Shown here: positions 32,217-44,526 of the stretch, piece after piece
Position numbering within the stretch: the first letter of the stretch is position 1
Layout of the letters: each line of letters opens with the position of its first letter
Assembly: GCA_963971575.1 (NCBI GenBank)
Contig: OZ020615.1
Location: forward strand, 65,543,379 to 65,607,378
Length of the DNA: 64,000 nt
DNA from: Liopterus haemorrhoidalis
Lineage: Eukaryota; Arthropoda; Insecta; Coleoptera; Dytiscidae
Direction of reading: 5' to 3'
The notes under the pieces: generated by a model
Told to the model about the DNA's origin: nothing
Database searches by the model: none
Seen by the model: the letters and a program-made list of their open reading frames with translations, nothing else
Position numbers and translations under genes: made by a program

Positions 32217-32623
32217 CAGTCTGTTCCAAACTGTTAGGCGAAACTAGATTTGGCAATCTAGTTACTTTCATTGTTTAAATCATGCTTTTCGGCCGTTTTG
32301 TTTAAGCTTTGTAAATCATACTTACAATAAACATTTTTTGGTTAAGGTTAATATCATTTTAAAATGTCATTTTCTTTATATTATGATTTCTTGTGTCATT
32401 CTTAATACAAATTTCCCATTTATTTATTTTTTTGTCATTAAAATATCTAAAAAGAATATTTAATTTTGACATATATCATTCGTTTCCATGGTTTCATTGT
32501 TGGAATTTTAAATTTTGACATTCCAACGTGAAAAATGAAATAACCCAAGCAAGGTCCCTTTTCGTGACAACCTAAAAGAACTAAATTCCCATTTAGTTCC
32601 GCTTAACCGTTTGGAACAGACTG
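32217..32623. mobile_element. MITE-A copy
   Basis: 407 bp with end cagtctgttccaaactgtta and inverted partner; opposite orientation to the 31.2-kb copy. A lone end (gtttggaacagactttata) stands at 32160. Confidence 0.9.
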
Positions 32624-32794
32624 TACTTTAAATTGACTAAAATAGTGACATATTTAATAGTAGGGTACCGCGAAGATCTCACATTTTGCATAGGGGTGCC
32701 TTCACTTAAAAAAGGTTGAGAACCACTGGACTATAGTATAATTTTATCCAGTTTCGACGATATATGCACAACTTTTATGCTGTTCCTATAACAT

Positions 32795-33945
32795 CTGAGT
32801 CAGCTGTATCATTTTGTCACAGCTTACCCGAGTTTTATCTATGTTACCCGAGCAATAAAATTTTCGAACAAACCAATTTTTAGTTCAATATTTTGCTAAG
32901 AGATGGCGCTATCAATAAGATTTGTTCGACTGAGTATACCAATTTGTCTCAGCTTACCGATGTTACCCGAGCAATTACTATCTCGAACAAACCCGCAGTT
33001 TGTTCAGCGTGATGCTAAGAGATGGCGCAATTAATACGATTTGTTCGAGCGATTGCAAAAAATGTATCTATATCCTTGAAGTTTCCCGAGCAATAACGGG
33101 GTCGAACAACCCGTCTCTTTATTGTAATTTTTTAAATTATTTTAAAAAACCATAGTTATAAATATATCTGTTATAATTGAGCTATTAATAATTTAGTAAC
33201 TATATAGTAAAATTCTCCACGTCCTAAGTTATGTTTGAAAAGAATAAACTTTCAAAAAAATTTAAAATCAAATCAAGACGTCCGGCTTCATGAATTTCGC
33301 CACTGGTAGCAAAATTTTAGCGGTGACCGACGACTCACTTGCCCCTAAAAATTGAAAAGTCTCCGTGTTAGAAATTTCTTGTTTAATTACGTAAATTTTT
33401 TGTTTAATTTTATTTTTAAATAAGTTTACAAGTCATTACTGACCCAGGGATTTTAAAAATTCCAATCGCAGGTCTCTTTTTTTAGTTTTTAAGGTTTGGT
33501 CTTTTGACAATATTTATTTTTAAAACGCTCCCAAGTTAAATGGCCTTTAGGATAATGTTAATGTTTCACAATGCATACGAGACAATAAAAATTTAAATCA
33601 CAAGGCCGTATCTCGAACCGTTTTTGAGTTGCCTATAGAAATTTTGAAAAATTTTAATCTTATTTAAAATGCTTTTATGTCTAAACAGCTTTAGAGATCT
33701 TAACGTAATTATTTTAATAATGCAAACAAGACACGAGAAATCCAAAATTTCAAACTTCAGGCCTCTATCTCTAACTAATATATAATCAATATTTTTAAAG
33801 GTTAATTTATGAACTATATGTACTCACTTAAACAATATAATTTAATTTAGTGTTATATTTTCGTTAACAAATTCGAGATGCTTAAAAGACAACAGGTATC
33901 CATCTATCGGTCTGCTACTGCTCGAGTATTTCCAAAAAATAAAAC
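32795..33945. repeat. Composite of repeats R1 and R2
   Basis: R1 modules (cttacccgag, gagatggcgc, ttgttcga) run to about 33120. R2 (cgtccggcttcatgaatttc, cggtgaccgacgactcact) runs to 33945. The same order occurs at 36846-37515, so R1 plus R2 travel together. Confidence 0.8.
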
Positions 33946-34057
33946 TGTATGTATATGAATTTTGTTAGACCAAGGCCCTGCGCAGAACAGTATGCGTATT
34001 AAAAACAGCTAAAAGTTACCATTATTAATGAATTTAATACAATACAGAGCTACACTG

Positions 34058-34335
34058 TGCAGGTGGACGACGGGTGAACTACGATCAAGTGTGGCGCTGT
34101 GCAGGTGAGCGACAGGTGAACTACGATCAAGTATGGCGCTGTGTAAGTGAGCGGTGGGTGAACTACGATCAAGTGCAGCGCCATGCAGGTGAGCGACGGT
34201 TGTACTACGATCAAGTGCGGCGCTGTGCAGGTGGGCGACGGGTGAACTACGATCAAATGTGGCGCTGTGCAGGTGAACGACGGGTGTACTACGATCAAGT
34301 GTAGCGCTGTGCAGGTGAACTACGATCAAATGCGG
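34058..34335. repeat. 42-bp minisatellite, about six and a half units
   Basis: The core aactacgatcaagtg recurs every 42 bp. As 42 is 14 codons, open frames exist on both strands (plus-strand repeat NYDQVWRCAGERQV). No start context, splice site or flank supports translation. It is preceded by gaatttaatacaatacagag, as is the 37.5-kb array. Confidence 0.9.
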
Positions 34336-34339
34336 TGAT

Positions 34340-35460
34340 TGCGTTATATTTTCTATATACTAAAAGGGAATGTAATTTTTGTAATTGTGTTCCTGGAAAC
34401 GAAACGAACGCATACACACGAATGACACATTTTTCTACACGTCATTGTTTACACATTTGTCAAAAATGCGTCACTTACCTTAAGATAAATAATTAATTAC
34501 GTAATTAAACATTTTTCTCGTGTGACATGCATGCAGCGATAAGTTCGCCTGAACGATCCATACTTATCCACTGCACATGCGATAAAAATGTCAAAGTTTT
34601 AAGTAGGTTAGTTTAAAATGTCAGAAATTAGTAAATTATCTCTGATCTTAATATACATACCTCGAACTCATACTTATTAACTGTTTGTAGGAAAAGAACT
34701 GACAAAAAACAAACAATTTCAAAACAAACAAAACACATTTCAGGGTTTTGTAGATATTTAATAAGTGTAAGAAGCAGTGGCGCAATCAGGATTTTTTCTT
34801 TGGAGGGGGCCCGGAAGCCAAAATTATTTAAATTATGAATAATGTTCTCACTTTTGAATTACCAGTGACGACCTAAAAAAAAAGGTCCTTATCTCTATTT
34901 TTAAATATAAAACAAAGCATTTATTTACATAAAAGATTTTCCTCGTTCTTTGGGGGGGGGGGGAGGCCTCCCGCCTCTTCTTGGCTACGCCACTGGTAAG
35001 AAGTCAACAGAAAGCTGGATGTCTAAAACAATTTTTTTTCTATAATCAACAGATTTTTGATAATCATTTTTATTCAATATTTGAGTACTCACTAAGAGCT
35101 TCCATTTAATTTGTTTAAAATAAATTTAAATAATTTGCAAATAATACGTCATTAGAAAATATAAATTAAAAAATCCTAGAGAGTTTTTTCTGCACGCCTA
35201 ATGATCGAGTTTATGAGTGCAAGCTCCTTAAGAAGGCGATTCGTTCTCATCTGTTAACAATTTTTTATTATATTTTTAATATGAAAAAAGACATACACTA
35301 CCTTAGTCATAAATACAACAAATCAAGGTAGTAGTATCAAAAAAATCAAGGTAGTGGTATCAAAAAATAAATACAAAAGTAGAGGGTTCTGCGATACCAC
35401 AGGTCCCTCACCTCACCACTCGTAGAGTGGTGACCACCTAAACAAAAAACATATTGTAAT
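34340..35460. other. Mostly unassigned; two short repeats
   Basis: Mostly AT-rich. At 34774-34999 a gcagtggcgcaatcagg ... tggctacgccactgg pair marks a short inverted-end element with a poly-G run. No gene seen. Confidence 0.4.
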
Positions 35461-35488
35461 AAAATTTAATTTTTCAAAAAATTATATC

Positions 35489-35974
35489 TCAATAACGTTT
35501 CCAATACAGTAACTCATGCAGAGGATGTCTACGACACGCTCCGGCACGCAGTTCACTCTCCACAAAACACTTCACGAACTCCTGACTGGCCGACAACTCC
35601 CAGTTCGAGTAGAGGTTAGCCAGTTCTTCCATCGTGTACGGCTCCACTGTTAACACTGGTGTCACTGTACTGGTCTCACCGGCCGGCAGAGCCGGATAAA
35701 CAACGGCAGGCACATATTCCTCTAACAATGGAGCGGAGGGAGCCAGCTCCTTCACTTTTACCACTACAACATCCTGTACGACTTGTGTTTCATCTGCCTT
35801 TTGTAGCTCATCACCCCGCTTGTTGCTGCTTCGCATATAACTTCACTAGTACTGGCTGAAACGCTGCCTTTCTGCTCAACACTCTCTTTTGCTGACTCAT
35901 CAGATTCTTTAATTTCATTTTTATATAATTTAATTGGTGATCTACTTGAAGGCACGAATTTCTTGGTTTTCTTC
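35489..35974 (-). CDS. Terminal exon of an unidentified gene, apparently frameshifted
   Basis: The acceptor ATTTGCAG at 35975 leads to KKTKKFVPSSRSPIKLYKNE and KESDESAKESVEQKG. Near 35835 the open frame shifts. The next frame gives VVKVKELAPSAPLLEEYVPA, then TVEPYTMEELANLYSNW and a hydrophobic/basic end ELRAGACRRHPLHELLYWKRY(stop at 35489). ATTAAA lies about 25 bp after the stop. The GC-rich, low-divergence coding look argues for a real exon. The shift could be a mutation, an assembly error or a missed tiny intron. It lies upstream of gene 1 on the same strand. The lysine-rich start weakly recalls gene 2 exon 5, so it could be the end of a further Rap1-type copy, but this is unproven. Confidence 0.45.
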
Positions 35975-36181
35975 TGCAAATATTAACACATACAATCAAA
36001 TATATGGAATTAGTAAAATACAAACGTCAGCGCTAACAAAGGAAGGTTATGAATACATTTAACTGCTTCGGTTTTTCTAGAGTAGCCATCTAATCATTCT
36101 AAATATACTTTTTTAACAAACTAACACTGATACACATGAATATTTACACATTTATCAAATGATTGCTCAACTAAATATTAA

Positions 36182-37515
36182 TCTAGTTACTTTTCTGTCA
36201 TTATCAGATGTCACAGCCCAACATTATATACACAAAAACACCAAATCATAGAGATAGAAGACCACAGAACAATCTCGAAACAATTGGTGCAAATGATCGT
36301 ACAAACAGAAGTTTGTACTAAGAATAGTACCTAATAACGTCACTAGAGGCGCTGTCGTACAGCTTGTTCGACTAATACCCTTTTCACACTAGATCTTTAA
36401 GATCGGATGTTTAAGTGAATGGATCTTTAACCGCTAATGTGAAACCGTACGGCCTCGTCTAAACACGACCGATGTTTAAGACAGAGATCTGCGTCTTAAA
36501 CTTCGCCCGCATTGCCAACTTAATTCCCATTATAAAAAAATACTCCTTGAATTTGTGCTTCTCTTCTTTTATCTATGTTCAGCTGTTATCATTTTATATA
36601 TCGAGGTTATGAGAAGATTATTTGCGTTATTATTTAAATAAATATAAAAAATAAACTTCTCCTAACCTCGATATACAAAATAATGACAGAATAAATTCAA
36701 ACGATATGAAATTATGTTGGCAATACATACTAGCTTTACATGGAGATTTCTTCTTCAAATTAAACATCAAGTGTGAAAGCAAACCGATATTAAACATCGA
36801 TGAAGTTTAAGTTCAATCGTCTTAAAGATCTAGTGTGAAAAGGGTATGAGTGTATCAATTTGTCACAGCTTACCCGAGATTTAACGATATTGCCCGAGCA
36901 ATAAATTTCTCGAACAAACCAATTTTTAGTTTAATATCTTGTTAAGAGATGGCGCCATCAATAAGATTTGTTCGACTGAATATACCATTTTGTCTCAGCT
37001 TACCGATGTTACCCGAGCAATTACTATCTCGAACAAACCCGCAGTTTGTTCAGCGTGATGCTAAGAGATGGCGCAATTAATACGATTTGTTCGAGCGATT
37101 GCAAAAAATGTATCTATATCCTTGAAGTTTCCCGAGCAATAACGGGTTCGAACAACTCGTCTCTTTATTGTAATTTTTTAAATTATTTTAAATAACCATA
37201 GTTATAAATATATCTGTTATATTTGAGCTATTAATTTAGTAACTATATAGTAAAATTCTCCACGTCCTAAGTTATGTTCGAAAAGAATAAACTTTCAAAA
37301 AAATTTAAAATCACATCAAGGCGTCCGGCTTCATGAATTTCGCCACTGGTAGCAAAATTTTAGCGGTGACCGACGACTCACTTGCCCCTAAAAATTGAAA
37401 AGTCTCCGTGTTAGAAATTTCTTGGTTAATTATGTAAATTTTTTGTTTAATTTTATTTTTAAATAAGTTTACAAGTCATTACTGACCCAGGGATTTTAAA
37501 AAGTCCAATCGTAGG
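36182..37515. repeat. R1 plus R2 composite, second copy
   Basis: It matches 14760-14860 and 15778-16060 (R1) and 33120-33480 (R2). The R1 part is interrupted by a MITE at 36376-36846. The site where the 917-bp element sits in the other copy is empty here (36285). Confidence 0.8.
36376..36846. mobile_element. 471-bp MITE, Harbinger-like
   Basis: The inverted ends tacccttttcacactagatc and gatctagtgtgaaaagggta flank AT-rich sequence with gatctttaagatcgg modules. The flanks taa and tga match the single tga of the empty R1 copy at 15850, suggesting a 3-bp target duplication, as in PIF/Harbinger. Confidence 0.7.
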
Positions 37516-37555
37516 TCTCTTTTTTTGTAATGAATTTAATACAATACAGAGCTAC

Positions 37556-37940
37556 ATTGTGCAGGTGGACGACGGGTGTACTACGATCAAGTGCGGCGCT
37601 GTGTAAGTGAGCGGTTGGTGAACTACGATCAAGTGTGGCGCTGTGCAGGTGAGCGACGGGTGAACTACGATCAAGTGCGGCGCTGTGTAAGTGAGCGGTT
37701 GGTGAACTACGATCAAGTGTGGCGCTGTGCAGGTGAGCGACGGGTGAACTACGATCAAGTGCGGCGCTGTGTAAGTGAGCGGTTGGTGAACTACGATCAA
37801 GTGTGGCGCTGTGCAGGTGAGCGACGGGTGAACTACGATCAAGTGCGGCGCTGTGTAAGTGAGCGGTGGGTGAACTACGATCAAGTGCAGCGCCATGCAG
37901 GTGAGCGACGGGTGTACTACGATCAAGAGGAGCGCCGTAT
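37556..37940. repeat. 42-bp minisatellite, nine units, partly as 84-bp dimers
   Basis: The same 42-bp core as at 34.1 kb, but alternating gtgtaagtgagcggttggtg and gtgcaggtgagcgacgggtg units make an 84-bp higher-order pattern. It is flanked by direct copies of about 315 bp of R2 (37200-37515 and 37950-38262). Confidence 0.9.
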
Positions 37941-37949
37941 ATAAATATA

Positions 37950-38262
37950 TCTGTTATATTTGAGCTATTAATTTAGTAACTATATAGTAAAATTCTCCAC
38001 GTCCTAAGTTATGTTCGAAAAGAATAAACTTTCAAAAAAAAATTAAAATCACATCAAGGCGTCCGGCTTCATGAATTTCGCCACTGGTAGCAAAATTTTA
38101 GCGGTGACCGACGACTCACTTGCCCCTAAAAATTGAAAAGTCTCCGTGTTAGAAATTTCTTGGTTAATTATGTAAATTTTTTGTTTAATTTTATTTTTAA
38201 ATAAGTTTACAAGTCATTACTGACCCAGGGATTTTAAAAAGTCCAATCGTAGGTCTCTTTTT
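37950..38262. repeat. R2 direct copy after the minisatellite
   Basis: Near-identical to 37200-37515, with the same start (tatctgttatatttgag) and end (ccaatcgtaggtctct). Confidence 0.8.
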
Positions 38263-38580
38263 TTTTACACGGTTTTTAGTTTTTTATCTGGTACACGGTT
38301 TGGCTCACGACATTGTCGTCCTATGTATTCTTCCACTTAAATACGTAGTTTACCGAGCCGTTTAGTAGTATAAATTCTGTAGGACTGATCACACGTAAAA
38401 TTATCTACAACTTTCCAATTGACACCAAATTTTTGTGTTAGTTAAGGATTTATTTGAGGGAGACTGTTTTTGAAAACACTCTTACTCCATTTTCTCGAAA
38501 ACTATTAATGATAGAAAAATAGCGTATTTCGGCCCTGGGAGCCGTCTGGGAGCCGTCCGGGAGTTTTGGTTGGTGAAAAA

Positions 38581-39790
38581 ATGACAAACTAAAAAAGTTC
38601 TAAAACATTTTTTTTTTTAGCTGTTCTTAAACAATCAGTCGAAATTGTTGGTCTTACTCGCCACCATTTTGTTCTAAGTGTCAGGTCTTTGGTCCCCCAG
38701 ATACCTGGAAAGACCCGATATACTTATAACAAGATGGGGGTGATGCCAAAATTCAACTGGCACCGTCTAAAAAAGTAACTACCTTTAAAAAATTGTGTAA
38801 CAAAAACTGAAAGTGATACAGAACTGGGGTTTAATTTTTTTTAAATACACAGGTCTTCTTCAGTAAATAAAAAAAAAAATTAAATATTTAAAACAGGAAA
38901 TACAAGATGTTCAAAAAGGCTAAAATTCAAAAATTCATGCCTCAAAAATGAAAAGGGATAAAGGCATGCGGTTTCAATTTTTGGATTCCTAATGGCGCAT
39001 TTCTACCAATAATTTGTCTCAAAATTTAGAACAGGGCCAGATGTACAAGCTATCAAAACATTTCAAAAATTCATGTCTTAAAGTGTGAAAATGAAAAAAT
39101 TTCATTTTCCATGCAGTCTAACTTTTTGTATTCCTTATCCCGCATTTAGTCAAATATTTGGAGTCTCTCTCTCTCCTCCATTTCTCCTCCTTCTCTTCTC
39201 CACCTATCCTCCATCTCTCCTCCAACTCTCCTCCACCTCTCTTCCATATCTCCTCTTTAAATCTTGTTCAATATAAAAAAAATAACATTTCAGTCTTCCA
39301 GTATCGACCAAAATGTTTATTTTCCTTCGTAGATATTTACAATAATATCCACATTTGTGTTAACGTATCATATGCACTGTAATAGTCTTCCTCTTTGAAA
39401 ACAGAATCCTGAAATCCTTGTAAACTAGATTTCCAATCGGAGTATTTGTGCGATTCGCAATATTGCAGCAATTGTTGCCGTGTTCTTAGGGCCGCACTAT
39501 TTTATGATAATTATTCCTGCAAAAAAATAATAAGTCCCAACTCCTGTAAAGGCATCTTGGGAAAGAGAAGGTAAATTTTTAGTTTCTAGACCGCCGGCCA
39601 TAGATATGAAAGTCACGTGGTCAATGTGACGTCTGAACCGGTACTAGTATCCCTGTATAAACCGGTTATCATTTTAAAATGAAGACCTGTACCCTATCAT
39701 TTTCATAATTATTATTATTTTTTAAAAATTGCCATAAGTGTCTTCCACAGCACTCGGTGAGTGCTGGGAATACCCACCCCTGAAGGGAGT
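38581..39790. repeat. Segmental duplicate D, left copy
   Basis: It matches 47613-48940 almost throughout (agctgttcttaaac, aaggcatgcggtttcaat, a CT-rich tract, cggtactagtatccctgtat). An extra segment in the right copy near 48150-48300 is missing here. It holds the inverted form of the short palindrome at 38669-38715. No gene. Confidence 0.8.
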
Positions 39791-39990
39791 TGGGCGCAGT
39801 TGGGATGATCCGAGAACCATCCATGTCCCTAGGGGTATATTGTCTGTCCACTCCTCTTTCAATCCCTTTCCTCTCCACCAATTCTTCTGCATCTCTCCAC
39901 TCTCTTTCTTACAACTCACTTTCATTTTTCCTACTCTCCCTTTAACTTTTTTATCTCTTCTTAATTTCTCCTACATCTCTCCTTGATCTC
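39728..39990 (-). repeat. Retroposon-like repeat S, copy 1
   Basis: Read on minus, a GA-rich part leads to ggttctcggatcatcccaac, ctcccttcaggggtgggt, cactcaccgagtgctgtgga and a tail of a/aat repeats. The tail and the variable 5' length suggest a retroposed sequence. Other copies: 40086, 40446, 46692, 48883 and 54853. Confidence 0.6.
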
Positions 39991-40085
39991 TCCTCAATTC
40001 CTATTATATTTCTGGGGCGCAGTTGGCATGATCCGAGAACAAACGTTCTTAGGGGCGGCGCTAATTTATTATTATTTTTTTGAAA

Positions 40086-40370
40086 ATTGCCATAAGTGTC
40101 TTCCACAGCACTCAGTGAGTGCTGGGAATACCCACCCCTGAAGAGAGTTGGGCGCAGATGGGATGATCCGTGAACCATCCATATCCTTAGGGGTATATTG
40201 TCTGTCCACTCCTCTTTCACTCCTGTTCCTCTTCTGCATTTCTTCTGCATCTCACCACTATCTTTCTTACAACTCACTTTCATTTTTCCTACTCTTCCTT
40301 TAACTTTTTTATCTCTTCTTAATTTCTCCTACATCTCTCCTTGATTTCTCCTCAATTCCTATTATATTTC
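40086..40370 (-). repeat. Repeat S, copy 2
   Basis: Same core and (aat) tail as at 39728, with a longer GA-rich 5' part. Confidence 0.6.
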
Positions 40371-40445
40371 TGGGGTGCAGTTACCATGATCCGAGAACAA
40401 ACGTTCTTAGGGGCGGCGCTAATTTATTATTATTATTTAAAAAAA

Positions 40446-40560
40446 ATTGCCATAAGTGTCTTCCACAGCACTCAGTGAGTGCTGGGAATACCCACCCCTG
40501 AAGGGAGTTGGGCGCAGTTGAGGACGACCCGAAAACAAACCATGTTCTCAAGGGCCTCAC
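40446..40560 (-). repeat. Repeat S, copy 3 (short)
   Basis: Core only; the 5' GA-rich part is missing, as in a 5'-truncated retroposon. Confidence 0.55.
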
Positions 40561-40894
40561 TAATTTATTATTATTAAAAATGTTTTTATTTCCGCCGGTA
40601 CCGTCCATGTTTGCCCGAAACGTGTTCCACGCAGACGAGACGTTCACCTGTAACCTTCTCAGAGAAGGTCAAGGGAGCTTTATACCCAGAAATCGGCCGC
40701 AACCCAAACTCTGGCGATATGCGAAGAAATCCCGTTGGTCGAAATTTGTAAAAATAATTTATTTTAAAAACATTTTCTAAAAGAGGCAAAAAGGGTTAAA
40801 AATTAACAAATTATAATTAGCGCCGAGAAATAAGAAAAATAAAAAATATTTTTTAGACCAAAAAATAAATCTAAGAAAATTATTCTTTAATTTT

Positions 40895-41041
40895 TTTTTA
40901 ATTTTTAATTAAATGGCCTTTGCCTCTGTGGCAATTAGCCAGGACATTATTTGTGAAAAATTCCATGCCTGAACCAGATTCGAACCCGAGACCTTCGCAA
41001 TGCAGACCACATGTGTTACCACTACGCTACGCCGGTCGGCT
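40895..41041 (-). repeat. tRNA-derived SINE
   Basis: On minus gccgaccggcgtagcgtagt carries an A box (tagcgtagtgg) and ctcgggttcgaatctgg a B box, about 30 bp apart. A 70-bp body and an A-rich 3' end follow. It is a SINE, not a tRNA gene: the acceptor stem does not close. Confidence 0.7.
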
Positions 41042-43885
41042 ATCTTTAATTTAATTTGGAGTAAAAACGTTTTGAAATGTCAGTTTGTCTATATAAAAAA
41101 ATAATATTAATTTTATTAATCGTTCAACCCAAAATGTAATGAAATCAGGAGCAATCAGTCTAAATATCAATTTGTTCCCGTAATATTTGCGAAATGGGCC
41201 ATATTTCACGTAAAACCCATTACTTCACTTACTAACTCCGAACATAGGGCCTTAATCAAAATTAATAAGCGTCCAAATTACCCTATTTGTCACGAACCGC
41301 CCCAGAGGGCTGTTAGCTTTACCTACATATATATATACGTATATATCGAGACCTCAAAAAAATACCAATTGTGAAATTGTACACATGTTAGGATTTCGCA
41401 GATATTTAGTAAGTGAAAAAGTTCAGCAAATGGCTAGAACTTCCTTTTGATGACCCACTTTTAGATATACACTAGCTGGAATGATAAGCGAGGTAGCCCC
41501 CCAAAGCTCCCCAAATATATACATTATTAAAATAAGGGAGATATATATATATATATATATAAAATTATTAATATTAGTTATTAAAATATTTGTATCCGAA
41601 AAAGATTTTGGAAAAAATGTGCCAAAAGAATGAATTTAAAAATTGAACTTGTTCCTTAATCGACGCCTCAAGACCTTTTATTTTCACTATTCAAAATGTT
41701 TTTTCGAAAATTACAAGTATGTATTTTTCAGTAATTATGTGGATAATAAAATGCATTTCAACTCGGTAGGTCAAACAGTTTACAGCAACAATTTCTATTG
41801 TACAAACAGACAGACATATGAGTGACTGTATAAGGGTTTTTTGTTCACAATCTTTCAATATAGTTTTTAAATAAATTATTTAAAAAATTAACTGTAATTT
41901 TTTTTTTGAAAAAACAAAAATATCAAAAATGAGATTTCTGAAATTATACAAATTCTTTTTGTAAATAAAAACTGATATAACTACATTAAGATTTGAAAAA
42001 ACCGGGCCCTTGATTTTTTCAATTTCTTAATATAATTTCAAAAACACTTAAAATCATCATAGGACTGATAATCCAACAAGTCAAACATAGCAAAAAAACA
42101 TCTCATTTTTAATAAATTGAGGCAACCTCTCTAAACGGAAAACAGACAGACAGTATAAGGTTTTCTTAGTAAAACCCTGGAAACTTGGTAATATTAGAAA
42201 AAATAATCTAATAAAAAAAAATTCCGAGCATATCCCGGTTATGTGAATTATTCTGAATTTTTCAGACTTTTAAGCCAACACCTAAAAACTCACCAACAGA
42301 CAGACAGTATAAGGTTTTCTTAGCAAAATCCTGGAAACTTGGTAATTTTTGAAAAAATAATCTAATAGAAAAAATTCCGAGCATATCCCTGTTATGTGAA
42401 TTATTCTGAATTTTTCAGACTTTTAAGCCAACCCCTAAAAACTCTCTAACAGACAGACAGTATAAGGTGTTCTTAGTCATACCATGAAAATTTGATAATT
42501 TTCGAAAAAATAATCTAATAAAACATTCCCAGCATATAACAGTTATGTACATTATTCCAAATTTTAAACCAACCCTTCAGGAAGACATATAAATTTTAAT
42601 TCTCTAGGTGCAGTCGTTTGGCCACAATTTCTACCAAATAGGACACTTGATTGACGGTACAAGAGTATTTTAACATACCTACGAAACCTGATGGGTGCAG
42701 TTAAAAATTAATCTACTCTTAACTGTTCCAGAAAAAAATAGTTTCGAGTGATCCTAATGTGGGCGTAAATGCTTCTAAAGTAATTTTCAAAATACGTGGC
42801 AGTGCGAACAACAATAAATAAAAGGTCTACAGGGGGCTCTGATCTTTAAATATGCGCTAAAATAATTAACACAAAAGGTTATTATGGGGTATAAAAAAAA
42901 GACAAATTACTTGGAGAGTTTGAAATACCTTTCAATATTTCAATCTGCACAGACAGACAAAAATTATAAAAATGGTCAAAATGGTCTAAGCTAACTATAT
43001 TTTAGCTACCAAAGTAAAAATACTAAAAAAATAATAATGTACAAACGGAGCCTCCGAATTTATATATATAGATTTATAGTATTAATTGCTCAAATTATAG
43101 TGCTGATGTCAAGAACTAGAACCCCTAGAGACGCACGAGACGCAAAAGGCACCTATCTGGGCAAAAATACAGCTATTATTTTCAATATAATAATACAGAA
43201 TTTAGAATTTTCTGTAATTTTTTAAAATTTGCATTAATACATATATTATTGATGAACGATATTTAAATTCATCCCTAAAGATATAGTGCAGAGGTCAAGA
43301 ACTAGTGGTCCCAGAGCAGACAAACGGACAGATAGACCGACAGACATCATGCTAAAAATAGTGAAAACGTTATGTAGGGACCTAAATTCGTGAAGATCCA
43401 TCGAAATCTCGGAATGTCAAAATCGGTATGATCACAATACCTCCCTTATATGGTGGCGGTCGGTAATAATTGATTTATTGTATGCACACACAAAACAACC
43501 GTGCATACAATACTTTTTCTAATCTTATCTGTAGAAATGGTGTCTGTAATTATTGAAAAATTATAAAATTTATTTCTTTTTGAAAATTTTCTAAAGATCA
43601 AGATAACTTGTAAAAGTTGCTGCAAATTTTTCGTTAGGGGGTTTATTTGGAATGGCTCTTTGTTTCCGAAAGATTCCCACCCCTGCTATAGCGGCTCCAT
43701 AATTATACTGACACCTTTTTGAAAAATATGTTTCCCAAAATTAAATAAAAAAATTGTAATCAGATACTAACGACTTATAGAATCCATTCAAGATGTTTCC
43801 TCATCTCAATAGGCCATGTTGGGGGGGGGGCATTTTAGTTGGTAACCACGAAATACAACTAGACATGTGAAAATAAAATAACTAT

Positions 43886-44060
43886 AGTTTCTGTGGTTTA
43901 AGCGGAAGATTTTGAATTCTAGTAATTTTTACAAATTAAGTGAAGTTTTTGGCAATTTTGTTTAGCAAAAGCCCACTTCAAACCTTAAAAAGAGAGCTCA
44001 TGACAACTCAGGAAAATTAAAAGTCCATGAAGTTCCGCTTAAACGTTTGAAATAGCCTAT
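43886..44060. mobile_element. Highly diverged MITE-A relative
   Basis: tttctgtggtttaagcggaa and gttccgcttaaacgtttgaa are degraded inverted ends of the MITE-A kind, about 175 bp apart, like the 23951 copy. Confidence 0.45.
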
Positions 44061-44461
44061 AAAATTTTAATTACAAAATATTCATGTGACATTCTATAAA
44101 AAATATTTATTCAATATATTTAATAACAAACTTAAAAAAATACCATGGCCTAGTCAGATGAGAAAACATTGTTAATGGATTATACATAGCTAAAGTATCC
44201 ATAAAAATTATCAAATAAAAAATAAATGAGATTTTTAAAATTAAACTCATTTATTATTTGACATTACGAATTTGAAAAACCGGTCCCATAATTTTCCAAA
44301 CTCATAATATAGGTTCCCAACACCTAAGTGGTGCGTTGGGTAATATATCTTAACCCACTTCTTTATAAAATCTGTCTTTCAACCCTATTATCCCTAAAAA
44401 AATCTCATTTTAATTAATCGAAGCCAAGTCAACTTTTGATTTAAATATAAAAGTTAATCAC

Positions 44462-44526
44462 TAGCCATCGGGTTTCGAACCCGCTTTACTGCGTAGGTAA
44501 CAGTTTTACCCTGGTGCCACTATAGC
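44462..44526 (-). repeat. tRNA-like SINE fragment
   Basis: On minus gcgggttcgaaacccgat contains a perfect B box and T-arm; an A-box-like tagtggcaccaggg precedes it. No 3' body is recognised. Confidence 0.45.

Noticed and set aside
34009..34329. Repeat protein on minus (VAHLHSATLDRSSP)
   Set aside because: A by-product of a 42-bp period being divisible by three; all frames stay open and no start or splice context exists.
40975..41041. Functional tRNA gene
   Set aside because: A and B boxes are present, but the acceptor stem does not pair and a SINE body follows.
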